Assembly: GCA_030295235.1 (NCBI GenBank) | Contig: AP026126.1 | Location: forward strand, 434,001 to 498,000 | DNA length: 64,000 nt | Direction: 5' to 3' | Source of the DNA: Fistulifera solaris | Lineage: Eukaryota; Bacillariophyta; Bacillariophyceae; Naviculales; Stauroneidaceae | In this document: in pieces, positions 1 through 11,314 of the stretch | How the letters are laid out: each line of letters starts with the position of its first letter | Numbering within the stretch: the stretch's first letter is position 1 | The notes under the pieces: generated by a model | What the model was told of the DNA's origin: nothing | The model's database searches: none | What the model saw: only the letters and a program-made list of their open reading frames with translations | Made by a program: the position numbers and the translations under genes

Positions 1-2831
1 TTTTCTTGTCGCTGCTTTTTCCTATGCGTTGGTCGCACGCTTATATTCCCGTTTTACCGCATTTTCTGATTCCCATCTTGTCGGCACCCATGCCGTTTTT
101 GTGTGGCATCCACAAAGCGAATTTAGCGGATGCACTTTTCGATCTGAGTCGAGATTGTGTCTTGGTCGATTTGGACCGAAACATTGTAACGCTTGGTCCG
201 GACACGGCTCCGCTGCCTCCGCTTCCTCCTGTTCAGGCGGAAACTTTACGCAGGGAGCTTGATCAGAATGTTGGCATGATATTTCGCGAAGCGCGTTCTT
301 TGCGCAAGACGGATGATTACTCCGAAAATGGCCTCCACTTACCAAATCATGTAAAATTGATGGCTGAGGATATGTGGGAAGCCAAGCTTTCCCTATTTGA
401 CGAAGCTTTCAACCTCGTCTTCACGCCCGATCAGATTCGCAAGAATATTTTGAACGGCAACGATGCATCAGGACTGGATATCTCCGAAAGCGATCGCATC
501 AATCTGGGCATTGATAAGCAGCAGCTAAAACGAAAGCAGTCCGTATGGGATGCTGTACAGGAGGCATTCCTCGACACGCATGTCTACTTGCTACGAAATT
601 ACAGAAAGTACCTTGTTTTTCCGTCCAAGCACAACGAAGGATCGTACGGTGGAGCCGGCTTTCGTTCCAAGGAGTTCATCGAAAATCAGCGTTATGATAT
701 GCGAGAGTTTTTGAACCAGTTCATCGGCACTCAGATGTTTGATAACTTTATAACCAAGAGACTCTATGGAAGTGGCGAGGCGGATGTTGCTTTCTTTGAT
801 ATGGCCGTCGATCGATTCTTGAAGAATGCAGGTATTTTCTCGGATGTTGACATCCGCAGCCGCATATCAAGTAGCCTTAGGAGAAATATTGGTAAAGATG
901 AACCCCTCATTCAGAGCTCTCGTGTCCATCGCAAGCTGAAAACAATTGTGCCACCTGAGCCTTCCTCGGAAGGCCTACATCACCGGGTCAAGCAACAGAT
1001 GACGGTTCTGAACCAAATGACGATGGAAGTGTTCAATCATCCGGTAGTAATCGAAAGGAGAAAACAATGTCGGCACTGACGCGAATTCAGGAAAAGGCTG
1101 CCGAGATTTATGAACGTAAGAAGCTGCCGAAATATACTTACGATACCTTTCCGTCCGAGTTAAAGGAAGATCTTTTCGGAGAACCTCGTCCATTGCCAGC
1201 AGCAGTAATTGCAGAATTCGACCGTCAGCGGAAGGATGCCGCCCGGTTCAAGCGAAAAGGTGCTAAAACTCCGAAAGACGCAAAACAGCACATTCATCGA
1301 GCTCATGCAACCGTAGATCCGATAGTCCCTCCTTCGCCAGAAGAAGCGACTTTTACGGTTTTTTTTCATGGCGTTCACTGCCCTTGCGGGCAAAGAGTTG
1401 GTGGAAATAGCCAGCAAGAAGGAATCCAACGACCGCACCATTTTGTCAACTTATGTATCCACTACTTCAGCAACGGATGACGAGACAGTAGCAACCGATA
1501 GCGACGCAGGAGATAGTGAGATTGATAAGGTCGATGAGAAGGAGAAAGAAGCTGTCGCTGAAATGAAAACATCCCGGCCAAATATGGGCGGTATGTTCGG
1601 AGACGATGAGGACGAGAATACTCCTCAAAATGCTGTTGTTTCTGACGATGATGAGAGTGCAGATGAAAAAGGCAAGGACGAATCCAAAGAATCCGATAAC
1701 GAAGATGATACTTTCCAGACTGCACCAGACCAAGAAAACGGCACGGAAAGTCCAACCAGCACTGTAGTCACAACTGAAACGCAGCCAAAACAACGATTCC
1801 GTGACAAGCTGTCTGATCTTGAAATCGAAGAAGCAAAAGCGGCCGGTCGTGGCTTGTTAAGAATTGCTTTTGAAATGCTGACAATGATGAAACGACGAGG
1901 ACTGAAGGCTGACCCCGAAGCATATCAGTGCTTGATTGATGCTTGCGGCCGAGTTGGAGACACAAAGAGAGCAACAGAGTTGCTCGGGAAAATGCATGAA
2001 GATGGTATTGTTGCCGACGGAACTGTTTATGCCTGTCTTGTTTCAGCATTCTCTGCCGACAGCGCTTGGAAAGACAGTGCAAAGGAAGAAGAACTCCCAG
2101 AATGGGCAAATAGTACTGCAGTGGAGATGGACTGGAACAAGCTCCAAAAGCGATCGATTCTTGACACGATCATTAGCCAGGTTGTTGATTTGGAGGACGA
2201 AGTTGAGGATGAAGAAGGGGAAGGTCAGTCCACTTATCAAAAGCTCAAAAAGCGCATTCAAGCCCGCGTGCGAAAGCAACAAGAGGCTGCGAAGGCGAAG
2301 GAGGATGGCAGGTTGGAGTTCTTTGTCACGGAACCTGTGGAACGGCAAATTACGCTTGGAGAGAATTTGTTGGAAATTGTGTTCCCTGATATTTCCGTAG
2401 ATACGGAGAATGAGGTGTGCGGTCGATGCAACTTTGAGCTCACAGACGACGATGTCGTGGAAGGGTGGAAAGCTGGAGACAGTAATGACTATACAACGAT
2501 GTGTCCCAACTGCAAGCAGCGTTTTGTCCCTCATTTTAACGTGCAGTGCTCGTCTCCTTCGTTTGTGGGGTCTCGGGGGCCAGCGTCACCGCTTGTCTGC
2601 GAGCGACTGAGCCCGTGGGTCTTACAAAAGGAGATTCGGAGTGTTATGGGCGACGAAGACGGGATTTCAAATATTCAGAGCCCCGCTTGGAGAGAAAAGG
2701 AGTACAAAAACGCCAGTTTGTGGTGGAATCTCATTCTTTCTTTCATGCGCTATCGACTGCCTTTCACCTTCTTATTGCAAGGCAGTTTCGAGCAGAGCTT
2801 AATCGCGCCTTTGCCAGATGATGATCAATAA
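1..2831 (+). CDS. DENND4-like Rab exchange factor, 3' part (5' end outside window)
   Basis: The frame is already open at the window edge, so the N-terminus lies upstream. The first ~35 codons match the central DENN module (LLFPMRWSHAYIPVLP, APMPFLCGIH), and ~590-850 carries the dDENN part (QFIGTQMFDNFI). A pentatricopeptide-like repeat follows at ~1850-2060 (ADPEAYQCLIDACGRVGD), then a CxxC...CxxC zinc module at ~2416-2540. The order DENN-PPR-zinc is that of animal DENND4 proteins, which are GDP/GTP exchange factors for Rab10-type GTPases in vesicle traffic; the exact Rab here is unknown. Two single-base frame breaks separate conserved pieces: an A run at 1061-1064 that seems one base short, and a T8 run at 1359-1366 that seems one base long. 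An acidic linker lies at ~1450-1800. No intron is evident. The family call is firm; the Rab partner is inference. Confidence 0.8.
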
Positions 2832-3188
2832 AATCGTCAGTAGTACATCAAATAATAGATGAGCTACGTACATTTCAACTTTCTTGCAAGCTTATTAGGA
2901 TTAGGACTAAGTTCCGGGACTGGAATCCGATTTTAAGGTTAGCAGTTAGCAGGATACCAGTTACCCCGGTACCGTAAAAGTACAAGTACCGGTACAGTAC
3001 CGGAACAATGAACTCCGAAGACTGCTACAAGTCTGGACGTCGACACTCGGTTCTGTTTGCGGGCGCAAACGCAATAACGCGCGATGAAAAAAAAATGCAG
3101 GAAAAGTTGTTCCATTTACATGATTCTTTGCTAGACTCCATAATCTTCATTTGTCTCGTTTTTGTTAGCAACACTACGACACTCGATA
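2832..3188. promoter_or_regulatory. Spacer with GTACCGG-rich palindromes upstream of the methyltransferase
   Basis: There is no convincing coding sequence here. The perfect palindrome GTACCGGTAC is at 2986-2995, with CCGGTACCG just upstream and AGTACCGG just downstream. The block lies about 195 bp before the methyltransferase start. The same 10-mer recurs at 55735-55744 and, extended, at 23693-23706. A promoter role is inferred from position only. Confidence 0.4.
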
Positions 3189-4208
3189 ATGATAATGGCA
3201 TTTTGTCGAATAGGGAGCTTTATTACGGGTCAAATAGGACTGCCTTCTCGGTGTTCTTGGCTCGCGTCACGACACCTCGTCCATGAGATGAAAGTAGCAA
3301 ATAGACCACTTTCTTCTCGGACTGCCACTGGTTCCGGTCTACGTCGGCGACGTGTGTATCAAAGTCAGATCAAAGAGCCGATCTACGGATCTTTCCGCAA
3401 GGATGACTCGTTTGGAAATCTGTCGGAGCCGTACCAATTCAAGGAAGACGATCTCGAGACGTATTTGCAAAAGGCATCCTTGAGTCCATGGGTGCCGCTT
3501 CCTGATGCCGTTGCTCGCAAAGTGTTTGATTTGGCCAAAGTTACAGCTCAAGATAAGCATGTCGATCTAGGTTCTGGCGACGGACGCGTTTGCTTCCATG
3601 CGTTGCAATTTGGAGTGGCCTCATCGATAGGGATTGATATCGACGAAGGCATTGTTGATGTTGCTAAGGAGCGACTTGCCAAACGCCATCCTGCTCCAGA
3701 TAATTTGGCGTTCTTGGTGGCGGATTTACTGGATGATACGGAACCTGCTTGGAAACATGTACAAGAAGCTACTATTATTACCATGTATTTTGCCACGGAA
3801 GCTCTTGAACGCTTCCGACCATTGTTGGAACGAAAGCTGGTAGGACGTCGATGCAAAATCATTACTAGTGGATACGAAATGCCGGGATGGAATTCAGTCA
3901 TGCAGGAAGTGGTTTTGGGCACTCAAATTCATTTGTACGATTGGGGAAATACGGAGGGTACTGGCTTTGACGACGATTTTTTATTTCGTGGTCCCGATAT
4001 TCTCACCGATAAGCCAAAAGAACTAGCTGATGTTCATCAAAAGGAAAAGATAAACGGTCAAACTGTCATTGATCGCACCGGTCAACATGCGATACGCGGC
4101 TTTAATCCGGGCTTATTTGAAGCCAACGACGAAGAAGATGACGATGAAGATTCGTTGTGGAGCGAGAGTCTCGATAATGAAAGTGATAAAGAAGGTAAGG
4201 ACGTATGA
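3189..4208 (+). CDS. ATPSCKMT/FAM173-like class I SAM-dependent methyltransferase
   Basis: A single-exon protein of about 339 residues. Motif I is clear (HVDLGSGDGRVCFHA), followed by an acidic loop (GIDIDEG) and a pre-motif SPWVPLPDAVARKVFDLA. These resemble the FAM173 family, which trimethylates lysine in the c-subunit of mitochondrial ATP synthase or in the adenine nucleotide translocase. The start chosen is ATG 3189; ATG 3195 and 3288 are also possible. The first ~45 residues are basic and serine-rich and lack acidic residues, as expected for an organelle presequence. The C-terminus is an acidic tail (NDEEDDDEDSLW) not typical of the animal enzymes. The fold is certain from motif I; the substrate is inference, and a more distant methyltransferase of unknown target is possible. 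Confidence 0.7.
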   Translation: MIMAFCRIGSFITGQIGLPSRCSWLASRHLVHEMKVANRPLSSRTATGSGLRRRRVYQSQIKEPIYGSFRKDDSFGNLSEPYQFKEDDLETYLQKASLSPWVPLPDAVARKVFDLAKVTAQDKHVDLGSGDGRVCFHALQFGVASSIGIDIDEGIVDVAKERLAKRHPAPDNLAFLVADLLDDTEPAWKHVQEATIITMYFATEALERFRPLLERKLVGRRCKIITSGYEMPGWNSVMQEVVLGTQIHLYDWGNTEGTGFDDDFLFRGPDILTDKPKELADVHQKEKINGQTVIDRTGQHAIRGFNPGLFEANDEEDDDEDSLWSESLDNESDKEGKDV

Positions 4209-4605
4209 GTAAGGACTCGATACGTATTAAGAAGCTGAATTGCACCATCACGATTGTTTGCCTCGAAAAGCTCCCAGGTCCTTCCCACGCGATGTACTAT
4301 AGCCCATACTGTAGGCTGTACGTCACCATGACTGCATTTCTGTCACGATCGAAACACGGGAAACTAATATAAAGGCAAAAAATTAATACCAACAATGAAC
4401 TTAGGAAATGTTCGTGAACATCTTATGGCGACCAATGTGTCGTTGCTATTTAAAAACTGATTCAAATGCAATATTCTTGATTTTTTTGCGTCGAAGAGCG
4501 TCCGATATCTTTCATGGAGGTTGTACTATAATCCCAAAGTGTGATTCGTTCTTCGCCGTGACTGCGGGTGTTGGTCGTGAGTCAAGATCGCAACTTTTTT
4601 TAGTG
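4209..4605. other. Spacer between methyltransferase and LTR element
   Basis: No supported gene. It contains a degenerate copy of the dispersed palindrome at 4327-4347 (CATGACTG, 5-nt spacer, CTGTCACG), 119 bp after the methyltransferase stop. The rest is AT-rich and unremarkable. Confidence 0.4.
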
Positions 4606-4610
4606 ATCGA

Positions 4611-4813
4611 AGCGAAGATAAATGTTCCTCTGAGCGATTATCCAATGAACAACCGCAATAACAAGATCAACTTCGAATACAAAGCCAATCGGTAACTCAA
4701 CACTTCTTAATTAATGATTACTCTACTTCTGTTCGAACAAGATTGCTCTTCGTCAACACTGACGTAAGTCCGTCACACGTGTCATTTCGACTCATGACTG
4801 AATAAGTCTCGTT
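4611..4813 (-). repeat. 3' LTR of the Copia element (left copy)
   Basis: A 203-bp direct repeat of 11035-11237. On the element's own strand it begins AACGAGACTT and ends CTTCGCT, so it lacks the usual TG...CA ends; the target duplication and the primer site both support these borders. It contains TGACGTAAG, the palindrome ACACGTGT and CATGACTG, which resemble bZIP-type sites. Confidence 0.92.
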
Positions 4814-4822
4814 CTCTCTCTC
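4814..4822 (-). other. Polypurine tract of the Copia element
   Basis: On the element strand GAGAGAGAG directly abuts the 3' LTR. Position and composition fit the plus-strand primer site of LTR elements. Confidence 0.75.
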
Positions 4823-4887
4823 AATCGTAGCTTCGAACTTCTTCCTAAAAATCCTAAGTCTCTCTAAACATATAAACTTGACAAGTC

Positions 4888-6349
4888 TCACCAACCCATC
4901 AATAACCTGCGCTTTGTTTCAAACTCTCCCTTCGATAAGCCCTTCGTAAATATATCCGCTTTCTGCTCAGCCGTATCGATTCGTCCTTCGATTTCTCCAT
5001 CTTTGATATGCGAAATGAACCACCAATACTTGCAGCCAATATGCTTTGTCCGAGGGGTCATCTTTGGATAAGAATTGTTCATCATAGTAAGCGCTCCATT
5101 GTTGTCTTCCCACACAATAGAAACAGTAGACTCAGCACTTCGCTCAATCTTGAGATGCTCTGTCAACTCTTCCATTACCTCGCGTACAGGTAACAACTGT
5201 CTCATCGCCATAGATGCAGCAATAAATTCCGCTTCCGTAGTAGACAATGAGATCTCACTCTGCAATTTTGATCCCCAAAGTACCGGAACACCTCCAAGCG
5301 TAATAACATATCCAGTCCGACTTTTCACGTCAGGATCGTTCGGCGTCTTCAGAATTCCATAATCCCGCGAAATCAGCATCCACATATAGATCCAATCTCA
5401 AATCCTTATCAGGACGAATAATCATCCCACGATCTTTGGTAGCTTTCAAATATCGACCAATTCGTTTCAATGCTATCTCATGCACTCGCCCGGGCAATGC
5501 GTAAACCTCGCACATTGATGCACCGCAAATGCAATATCCGGTCGAGAGTTTGACGCCAAATACATCATCATTCCGACAACAGAGGCATACGACCACTTCT
5601 CAACACAATCTTCTCCATCAGGATCCTTTCCTAACGTTTTCGATTCAGCAGGCGTCGAACTCGTCCGACAGTCCTGTAAACCCATGGTAACCAAAATCCG
5701 ATCGATCAATCCTTCTTGTAATAGCTCAATCGACCCATCATCCTTTCTTTGAATCAAAATCCCAAGGAATCCAGCAACATCATCCTCAATATTCAACTGA
5801 AACCTTTGGAACTTCTCATTGTTACGTAAGTCATCAATCACTGCATCGATGTCGCGTTCATCGCGAGCGAAGAACAAACAATCATCAACGTAGGTCAAAC
5901 AAATCACTTTCTTCGACATAAACAAACAAGGCTCATTCTTCGACTGAACAAATCCTCGATCTTCCAATCCCTTCTTCAGACAATTAAAGAAGTTCAGGGG
6001 ACTCTGTCTTAAACCGTAAACACTTTTCTTCAATCTCAAAATGTATCCCGGACGCTCGAACCCTTTCGGCATCTCACAGAACACTTCCTCGTTCAGGTCA
6101 GCTTGCACAAACGCCAACGTGTAGTCGACTTGCTTCAGTAGCTAAGCCCAAGACGATTGACAGAATCAACAACAAGCGAACAGTACTCCACGAAACCACC
6201 GGGGCATAGGTCTCAAAGAAATCAACGCCCTCAATTTGACGATCTCCTTCGAATGCACCATCTCGCCTTAAATTTCTTGATCCGACCATCGGGTATCTCT
6301 TACATTTGAACGCCCCAAGTACTCGGCAAGATATTCGCTCCTTTCTCAA
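4888..6349 (-). mobile_element. Reverse transcriptase and RNase H region of the Copia element
   Basis: Recognisable Copia reverse transcriptase pieces include DFFETYAPVVSW, VYGLRQSPLNF and the catalytic-type YVDDCLFF. RNase H pieces include SLSTTEAEFIAAS and the terminal KADIFTKGLS. The region is broken, as is the whole element. Confidence 0.88.
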
Positions 6350-7329
6350 CTGCGTCAGATCTCGGAACTACGTCCCAAGGATCCAAACTCTCTAACGATT
6401 CAATCTCTTCGACCATCGCTTGACGATAGCCTTCGCTATTGGGTCCATTCATCGCTTGATAATAGTTTGGAGTGTCTTCGTTGTTCGCTTTTGCAGCAAA
6501 CGCCAAAGGATGCAAATCATCGAGCAACCCGTTCTCATCAACGTTCGATCGCATCAACAATGCATGCGCACCCCAATTACCTTGCGACAAGATATCATCT
6601 TCAAAATCCAGACTCGCCAGAAAAACATCGTTCTCCCGACGGAAGACCAAACTCCCTTTTAACTTTCTCAATCAATTCAGACTCGGTCTCTTTTCCGAAC
6701 TCAGTAATATCGTCATTTGCAACATGGACTTCATCATCTGGCCCATAGAATCTTCCTTTGCTAACAGGCCTATTCACGAAATCAGAACCAAAGTATTTTC
6801 GATTCCAACGTCAGCGGTCTCTCACTTCCGACGGGGAGCAGACTCTTCCACATCCTCATCGCTATCACTCTCATCTCTCTCTGGAGCTAAAATAGGAACA
6901 TCATCTTGATCTTGATCCACATGAATCTGATTCGGCTCAACTCTAGGCTCTCGATGGCGAGGCCCTGGAGTCAAATTCCTTTCCTGAACTCGTCGTTTCA
7001 ACAACAGCTCTCTCTGTTTCTTTTCGCTATCAGTAAGCCAGTCCTCATGCAACAAAGGTAGCTCTTCACCATCCTCTGTCTCAACTTTATCCCGGCTAAA
7101 AGTCAATAGCTCTTCCCAATTCTTTGGCTCTGGCTCTTCTACATCAGGCTTTGGAATCAACGGAATCGTCAAACAAATCATCGTACACCACATGAAATTG
7201 CAGCGACACCGCTCCCGTTCTCAAATTCCGAATTAGCCCAATTGTACTCGCATGTCGCGTCGACATCCCTAAGAATTGACCTCTCGCGACTCTTTGGCTT
7301 CCACTTAGGCAATTTCTTTCCGTCTTGAA

Positions 7330-8470
7330 TCCTAGTATCCAGAACATAGCACGGACACCCGAAGACTCTCATTCGGCTGAAGTACACTCGTATCCATCGT
7401 AACTCCAGAAAGTAGCTCAACTGGTGCCAGTCCTGAGTCCTGCTTTGGTAATCTGTTCCACAAATACACGGCATAGTCCACCGCCAGCGGCCATAAGTCC
7501 ACCGACGTTTCATTCGGCCAGTGAATCATAGCATGCAATAACATCGTCCTTGCACTTTCGGTCACGGTTCGGATCGCATTCTCTGCAATTCCGTTCTGGT
7601 GATGTGCACCGACACCTGAGAAATGAATTCGCTGTCCTTGCAACTCCAAATCTCTCAGAAACTCTCAGCGACTTGTACACTCCTAGGTCAGCCCGATACT
7701 CCTTGACTTCAACTCCATACGAACGAAGCTCTCTCGAACGCATGTTTTGACCGAATAGTTTCAGTCGACAAAGTAGACACTTGATTCTGCACAAACAAAT
7801 ATGTTGTAGCCGTATCCACAAAGATAGTACCACACTTGTACTTGTCATGCTCTTGCTCTTTTCCATAAGTATGTGACCTCCTACCAGATACACTTGACAC
7901 AAACTGATCCGTCGATACCATCTGACCTGGCGTCAAGATACCTTCTTTCAACGAACCATCTCTCTCTGGGACTTTCGACTTGTTTTCTGTCCCAATAGCC
8001 TTTCGTTTTGCTTTGCCAAACTGACATGATGCACAGATCGGCGGCTCACAAGAGGACGTAGACTTGTATTTTGTGCGCAAAATGGGCTCCTGCACTCTAT
8101 CCCCCTTCGAACTCGCGTGAGTCGCTGAATCCAAGGAAAATTAAAGTGGCCCAATCTATCATGTAACTGCTTCAGTTCACGCTGCGCCGGCGAAAGATTA
8201 AGATTCTCTTCCACAGCGACTTGAGGCGGCGTAAAACTGGGGAACACTGAAAGATCCTCAATAGAATCCGTCACTAAACGAGCAATCAGAAGTCGGTCAT
8301 GGGTGGCATGGAACGTCAACAACTTCTTGGTAAAAGGAAATCGAAAGACAGAACCAGTTTCCGTAACACGAAATTCACCACGACCCCCTCTGGCTTCAAT
8401 CTGCAAATGCACCTGTGGACTAAAGAGAGCGAACTTGAGCGTCAGGCACATAGAGCTCGTTTTCAATGCA
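7330..8470 (-). mobile_element. GAG-pre-integrase and integrase region of the Copia element
   Basis: The pre-integrase zinc region (LHDRLGHFNFPWIQ) is followed by integrase core motifs (TDQFVSS and GAHHQNGIAENAIRTV). The region is broken. Confidence 0.82.
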
Positions 8471-9055
8471 TGCTCTTGTCCAGTATCATCTCGAATCTTC
8501 CAGCAAACAGTACCAGAACCACAGACTGCGTGCCGTTTGAGCGATCCCAGTCAAAGACGAATCACTCGGCGAAAAATCAATAAAATCTTCTCGATGTGGC
8601 GTAACACCAGTAGACGCCGCCAGTATCGAAGACAATAGGGCGTATCATTCGTCAGCTCCAAAGTAAATGCTCTGAAGCTGAAAGCATCCATCAACAGGAT
8701 CTTGATTGTTGTAGGCCAGCGGCTGTAAAGTCGCCAAGCATCCAACCAAACTGTCTTCCAACGAAGGAAACCGCAACCAAGAAAAGCGACCGAAACCACA
8801 GAGGAGATCCAGCAATTCTGGGTTGGCGGCATGCTTCCCTCGAACATCTCAGGAATCGTAGGAACTGGACGAATGGGTATATCTGCCCATCCTTTGATCC
8901 ACTCAGAAATCTCGTCTCCTATTGCAACAGGACGTTTCGTGACGCGTTTTGACTTCCGAAGTCTTGCTCCTGCGAAACCACAACAAGCGACGGCGTCGCT
9001 TTTTCTTTCCTTAACTCTCTCTCTGTCGCTAGCACAATTGGTCGGGCGACTAACA

Positions 9056-10948
9056 TCAAACCAAATTGGGGCAACAGTTCCAAATCCAATGATACCGTCC
9101 GCAACGAAGTACAAGCGAAGCGGCATTTCCATCAAAACAAGCTGACGAACAAGAACCATCAGCCACTGCTTCGAAGGTAAGAACTCCAATCAATAAAATC
9201 CAAAGTAGCAGCCCAAAAACTCCGAGCTTGCTCCAACAACTCAAGTTCATAAACTCCTGCACAATCCTGGAAAGTTTGGGCCATTTGCTCCATCGGTCCA
9301 GATAGCCAATGAAGCGGCCCATTAAAAACGCTGGCGTCAAGCGGCCGAAGTTTCCAGACTCTTTCTTATCATCAGACTTGTCTTTCTTTCCGTCAGACGA
9401 CTTGTTATCCGAATCATTCGCCATCATTGCCAACATAGCACGATGCTGCTCAGTGTTGTGATCCACCCACCGATTGCACCGGCCACACCAATGGTAAGTC
9501 TTGCCATTGATGGTCTTCGTGTGGCTTTCACCCTTCTTAGGCGGAATGCTGAAGGGATCCTTGTCTTTGGCATCATTAGATCCATTAGAATCACCTCCAC
9601 GACCTTGTCCACCATTACGACCACCACGGTTGCCACGACCGCCACGGCCACCGCGTCCTCCGCGTCCATTACCACGTCCAGATCCAGAACCGCGATTGCC
9701 AGACTCATTCTTGTCATTACCATCCGTTTTCTTCTTAGGACAGTCGGCGATCTTGTGACCTTTTTCTCCACATTCGTAGCAAGTACCACTAAAGAATCCA
9801 GAGTCGCCTTGTTTTCCATCTCCAGCAACCCAAAGACTCGCTCCCAATAGTCCTGCATACAACTCATTGGCTTTATCGGTCAACGCTTCAATCGAACAAT
9901 CGCGTCCCAACAGCTGGCTTGAGCCGTCAAATCGCTATTGAACTCCGGGGCGTTGAGCTCGCGATCAATCCACGTTTCACAATCTTTGCCATATCCGGAA
10001 CAACAGAATTAGCAGCCAGATTCATTGAATTTGCAAGCATATTGTAGACTCCCACTGCAACTGTGTTGTAGTCGCTACATTCTCTCCTGGAAAGTCCTTC
10101 ACCGTAAGCTTTTCAAACTGACTGATAAGTCCACGAATAGTAGACGAATCGCTGCACAATAACGTAATCCATCATCATCTTAAAATAGACCGGCCCGCTC
10201 TTGTAGGCAGCCTCTTTTCCAAAAGGTACACTCTGAGCCTGAGTCTCAATCCGAGTTCGCAAGTCGGGCGAGCAACAGTTCAAAATTAATTCTCCAGACC
10301 ATTGCAAATTTTCAACTTGCCAATCCGGCACCTCGTGCCGTAGAAATCACAAGCTTTCTTGATAGTCTCCATGTCCAACTTGTAATATCCGGTAAACAGA
10401 TCCACTAGCTCACTTCCTTCTGCCGGAATAGGCACCGAAAAATCAGGGTGGGCAACAAAATCCGACGGAATTTGGAAAACATCAGCCATGTCGTATCTCT
10501 CCGCAACCAAACGAACTTCAGCAATGCGTAGATCAACACGGTAAGCTTTGGACAGAGTTGCAACTGCTTCTCCATCGCTCAAGTTAATTGAATCCATGAT
10601 CTCAAACTTCGTTTCAATGCCAGCCGTGGCACTTTCATGAAGCTGAGTCCGCTCTTTTGGCTTCAAGCCATCGCGATCTTAAGCGCCTTCAACAGCGCTT
10701 TTCTTCCCCTTTACATCCTGGGTAGTACGATCAGTCGCTCGTGGAGCAACTCCAAGCATCCGGGTCAAATATTCCAAGCTTGCCATCCTGTTCTCAACCT
10801 CGCCGTCGTCGGCAGTCGGATTGTTGTCGTTCTTTTCTTCTTCCGTTCTTGCTTCTTGCCAGAAAATGTTCAAATGAAGCCCTCCAAGCACTTCTTCCTC
10901 TTCCTGTAGTGATGCAAGGCTCTCTTCCTCTTCTCTCCAATCAGTCAT
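9056..10948 (-). mobile_element. gag region of the Copia element
   Basis: It contains a CCHC zinc knuckle (CYECGEKGHKIADC), a long glycine/arginine-rich stretch at ~9590-9700, and a second cysteine/histidine cluster (WCGRCNRWVDHNTEQH), a layout seen in diatom Copia gag proteins. The region is broken. Confidence 0.8.
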
Positions 10949-11019
10949 CCACCGGTGCGAACGACTTCAACAACTCTCAGATTCACGCTTTTCAATCGAA
11001 TCAATTCCAACCGGCGTGA

Positions 11020-11034
11020 CCTGGGCTCATAACC
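11020..11034 (-). other. Primer-binding site complementary to the initiator tRNA-Met anticodon arm
   Basis: On the element strand the 5' LTR is followed at once by GGTTATGAGCCCAGG. Its complement, CCUGGGCUCAUAACC, matches the conserved anticodon stem-loop of eukaryotic initiator tRNA-Met. Priming from an internal tRNA fragment is established for Drosophila copia; here it is inferred from the match. Confidence 0.8.
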
Positions 11035-11237
11035 AGCGAAGATAAATGTTCCTCTGAGCGATTATCCAATGAACAACCGCAATAACAAGATCAACTTCGA
11101 ATACAAAGCCAATCGGTAACTCAACACTTCTTAATTAATGATTACTCTACTTCTGTTCGAACAAGATTGCTCTTCGTCAACACTGACGTAAGTCCGTCAC
11201 ACGTGTCATTTCGACTCATGACTGAATAAGTCTCGTT
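11035..11237 (-). repeat. 5' LTR of the Copia element (right copy)
   Basis: Identical to 4611-4813. Being next to the F-box gene start (about 78 bp away), its bZIP-like motifs now sit in that gene's promoter region. Confidence 0.92.
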
Positions 11238-11314
11238 ATCGAGGAAGTTTTGATGACCATGAAACGTGACAGGAAACAGTTCACTTGCAATGTTCTTATC
11301 ATTCTTATCGAACG

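Larger units (their letters stand above)
4606..11242 (-). mobile_element. LTR/Copia retrotransposon (CoDi-like), recent but broken
   Basis: The element proper is 4611-11237 and lies on the minus strand, flanked by a 5-bp target duplication ATCGA at 4606-4610 and 11238-11242. Its two 203-bp LTRs look identical base for base, so insertion is recent by LTR divergence. Recognisable parts run gag, integrase, reverse transcriptase, RNase H from right to left, which is the Copia order. The coding region is interrupted, with roughly a dozen breaks. The host genes of the window also show many frame breaks, so part of this damage may be assembly error. It sits about 400 bp after the methyltransferase and about 75 bp before the F-box gene start. 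The CoDi assignment rests on the diatom setting and gag features, not on a search. Confidence 0.9.

Noticed and set aside
3008-3286. Open frame upstream of the methyltransferase
   Set aside because: No similarity known to me; composition is like the spacer, and it overlaps the methyltransferase start in another frame.
8831-9850. Plus-strand open frames opposite the gag region (e.g. 9443-9850, 9501-9758)
   Set aside because: They are the complement of the Gly/Arg-rich gag sequence and have low-complexity content (Thr/Ala or Pro/Arg runs); no family motif.
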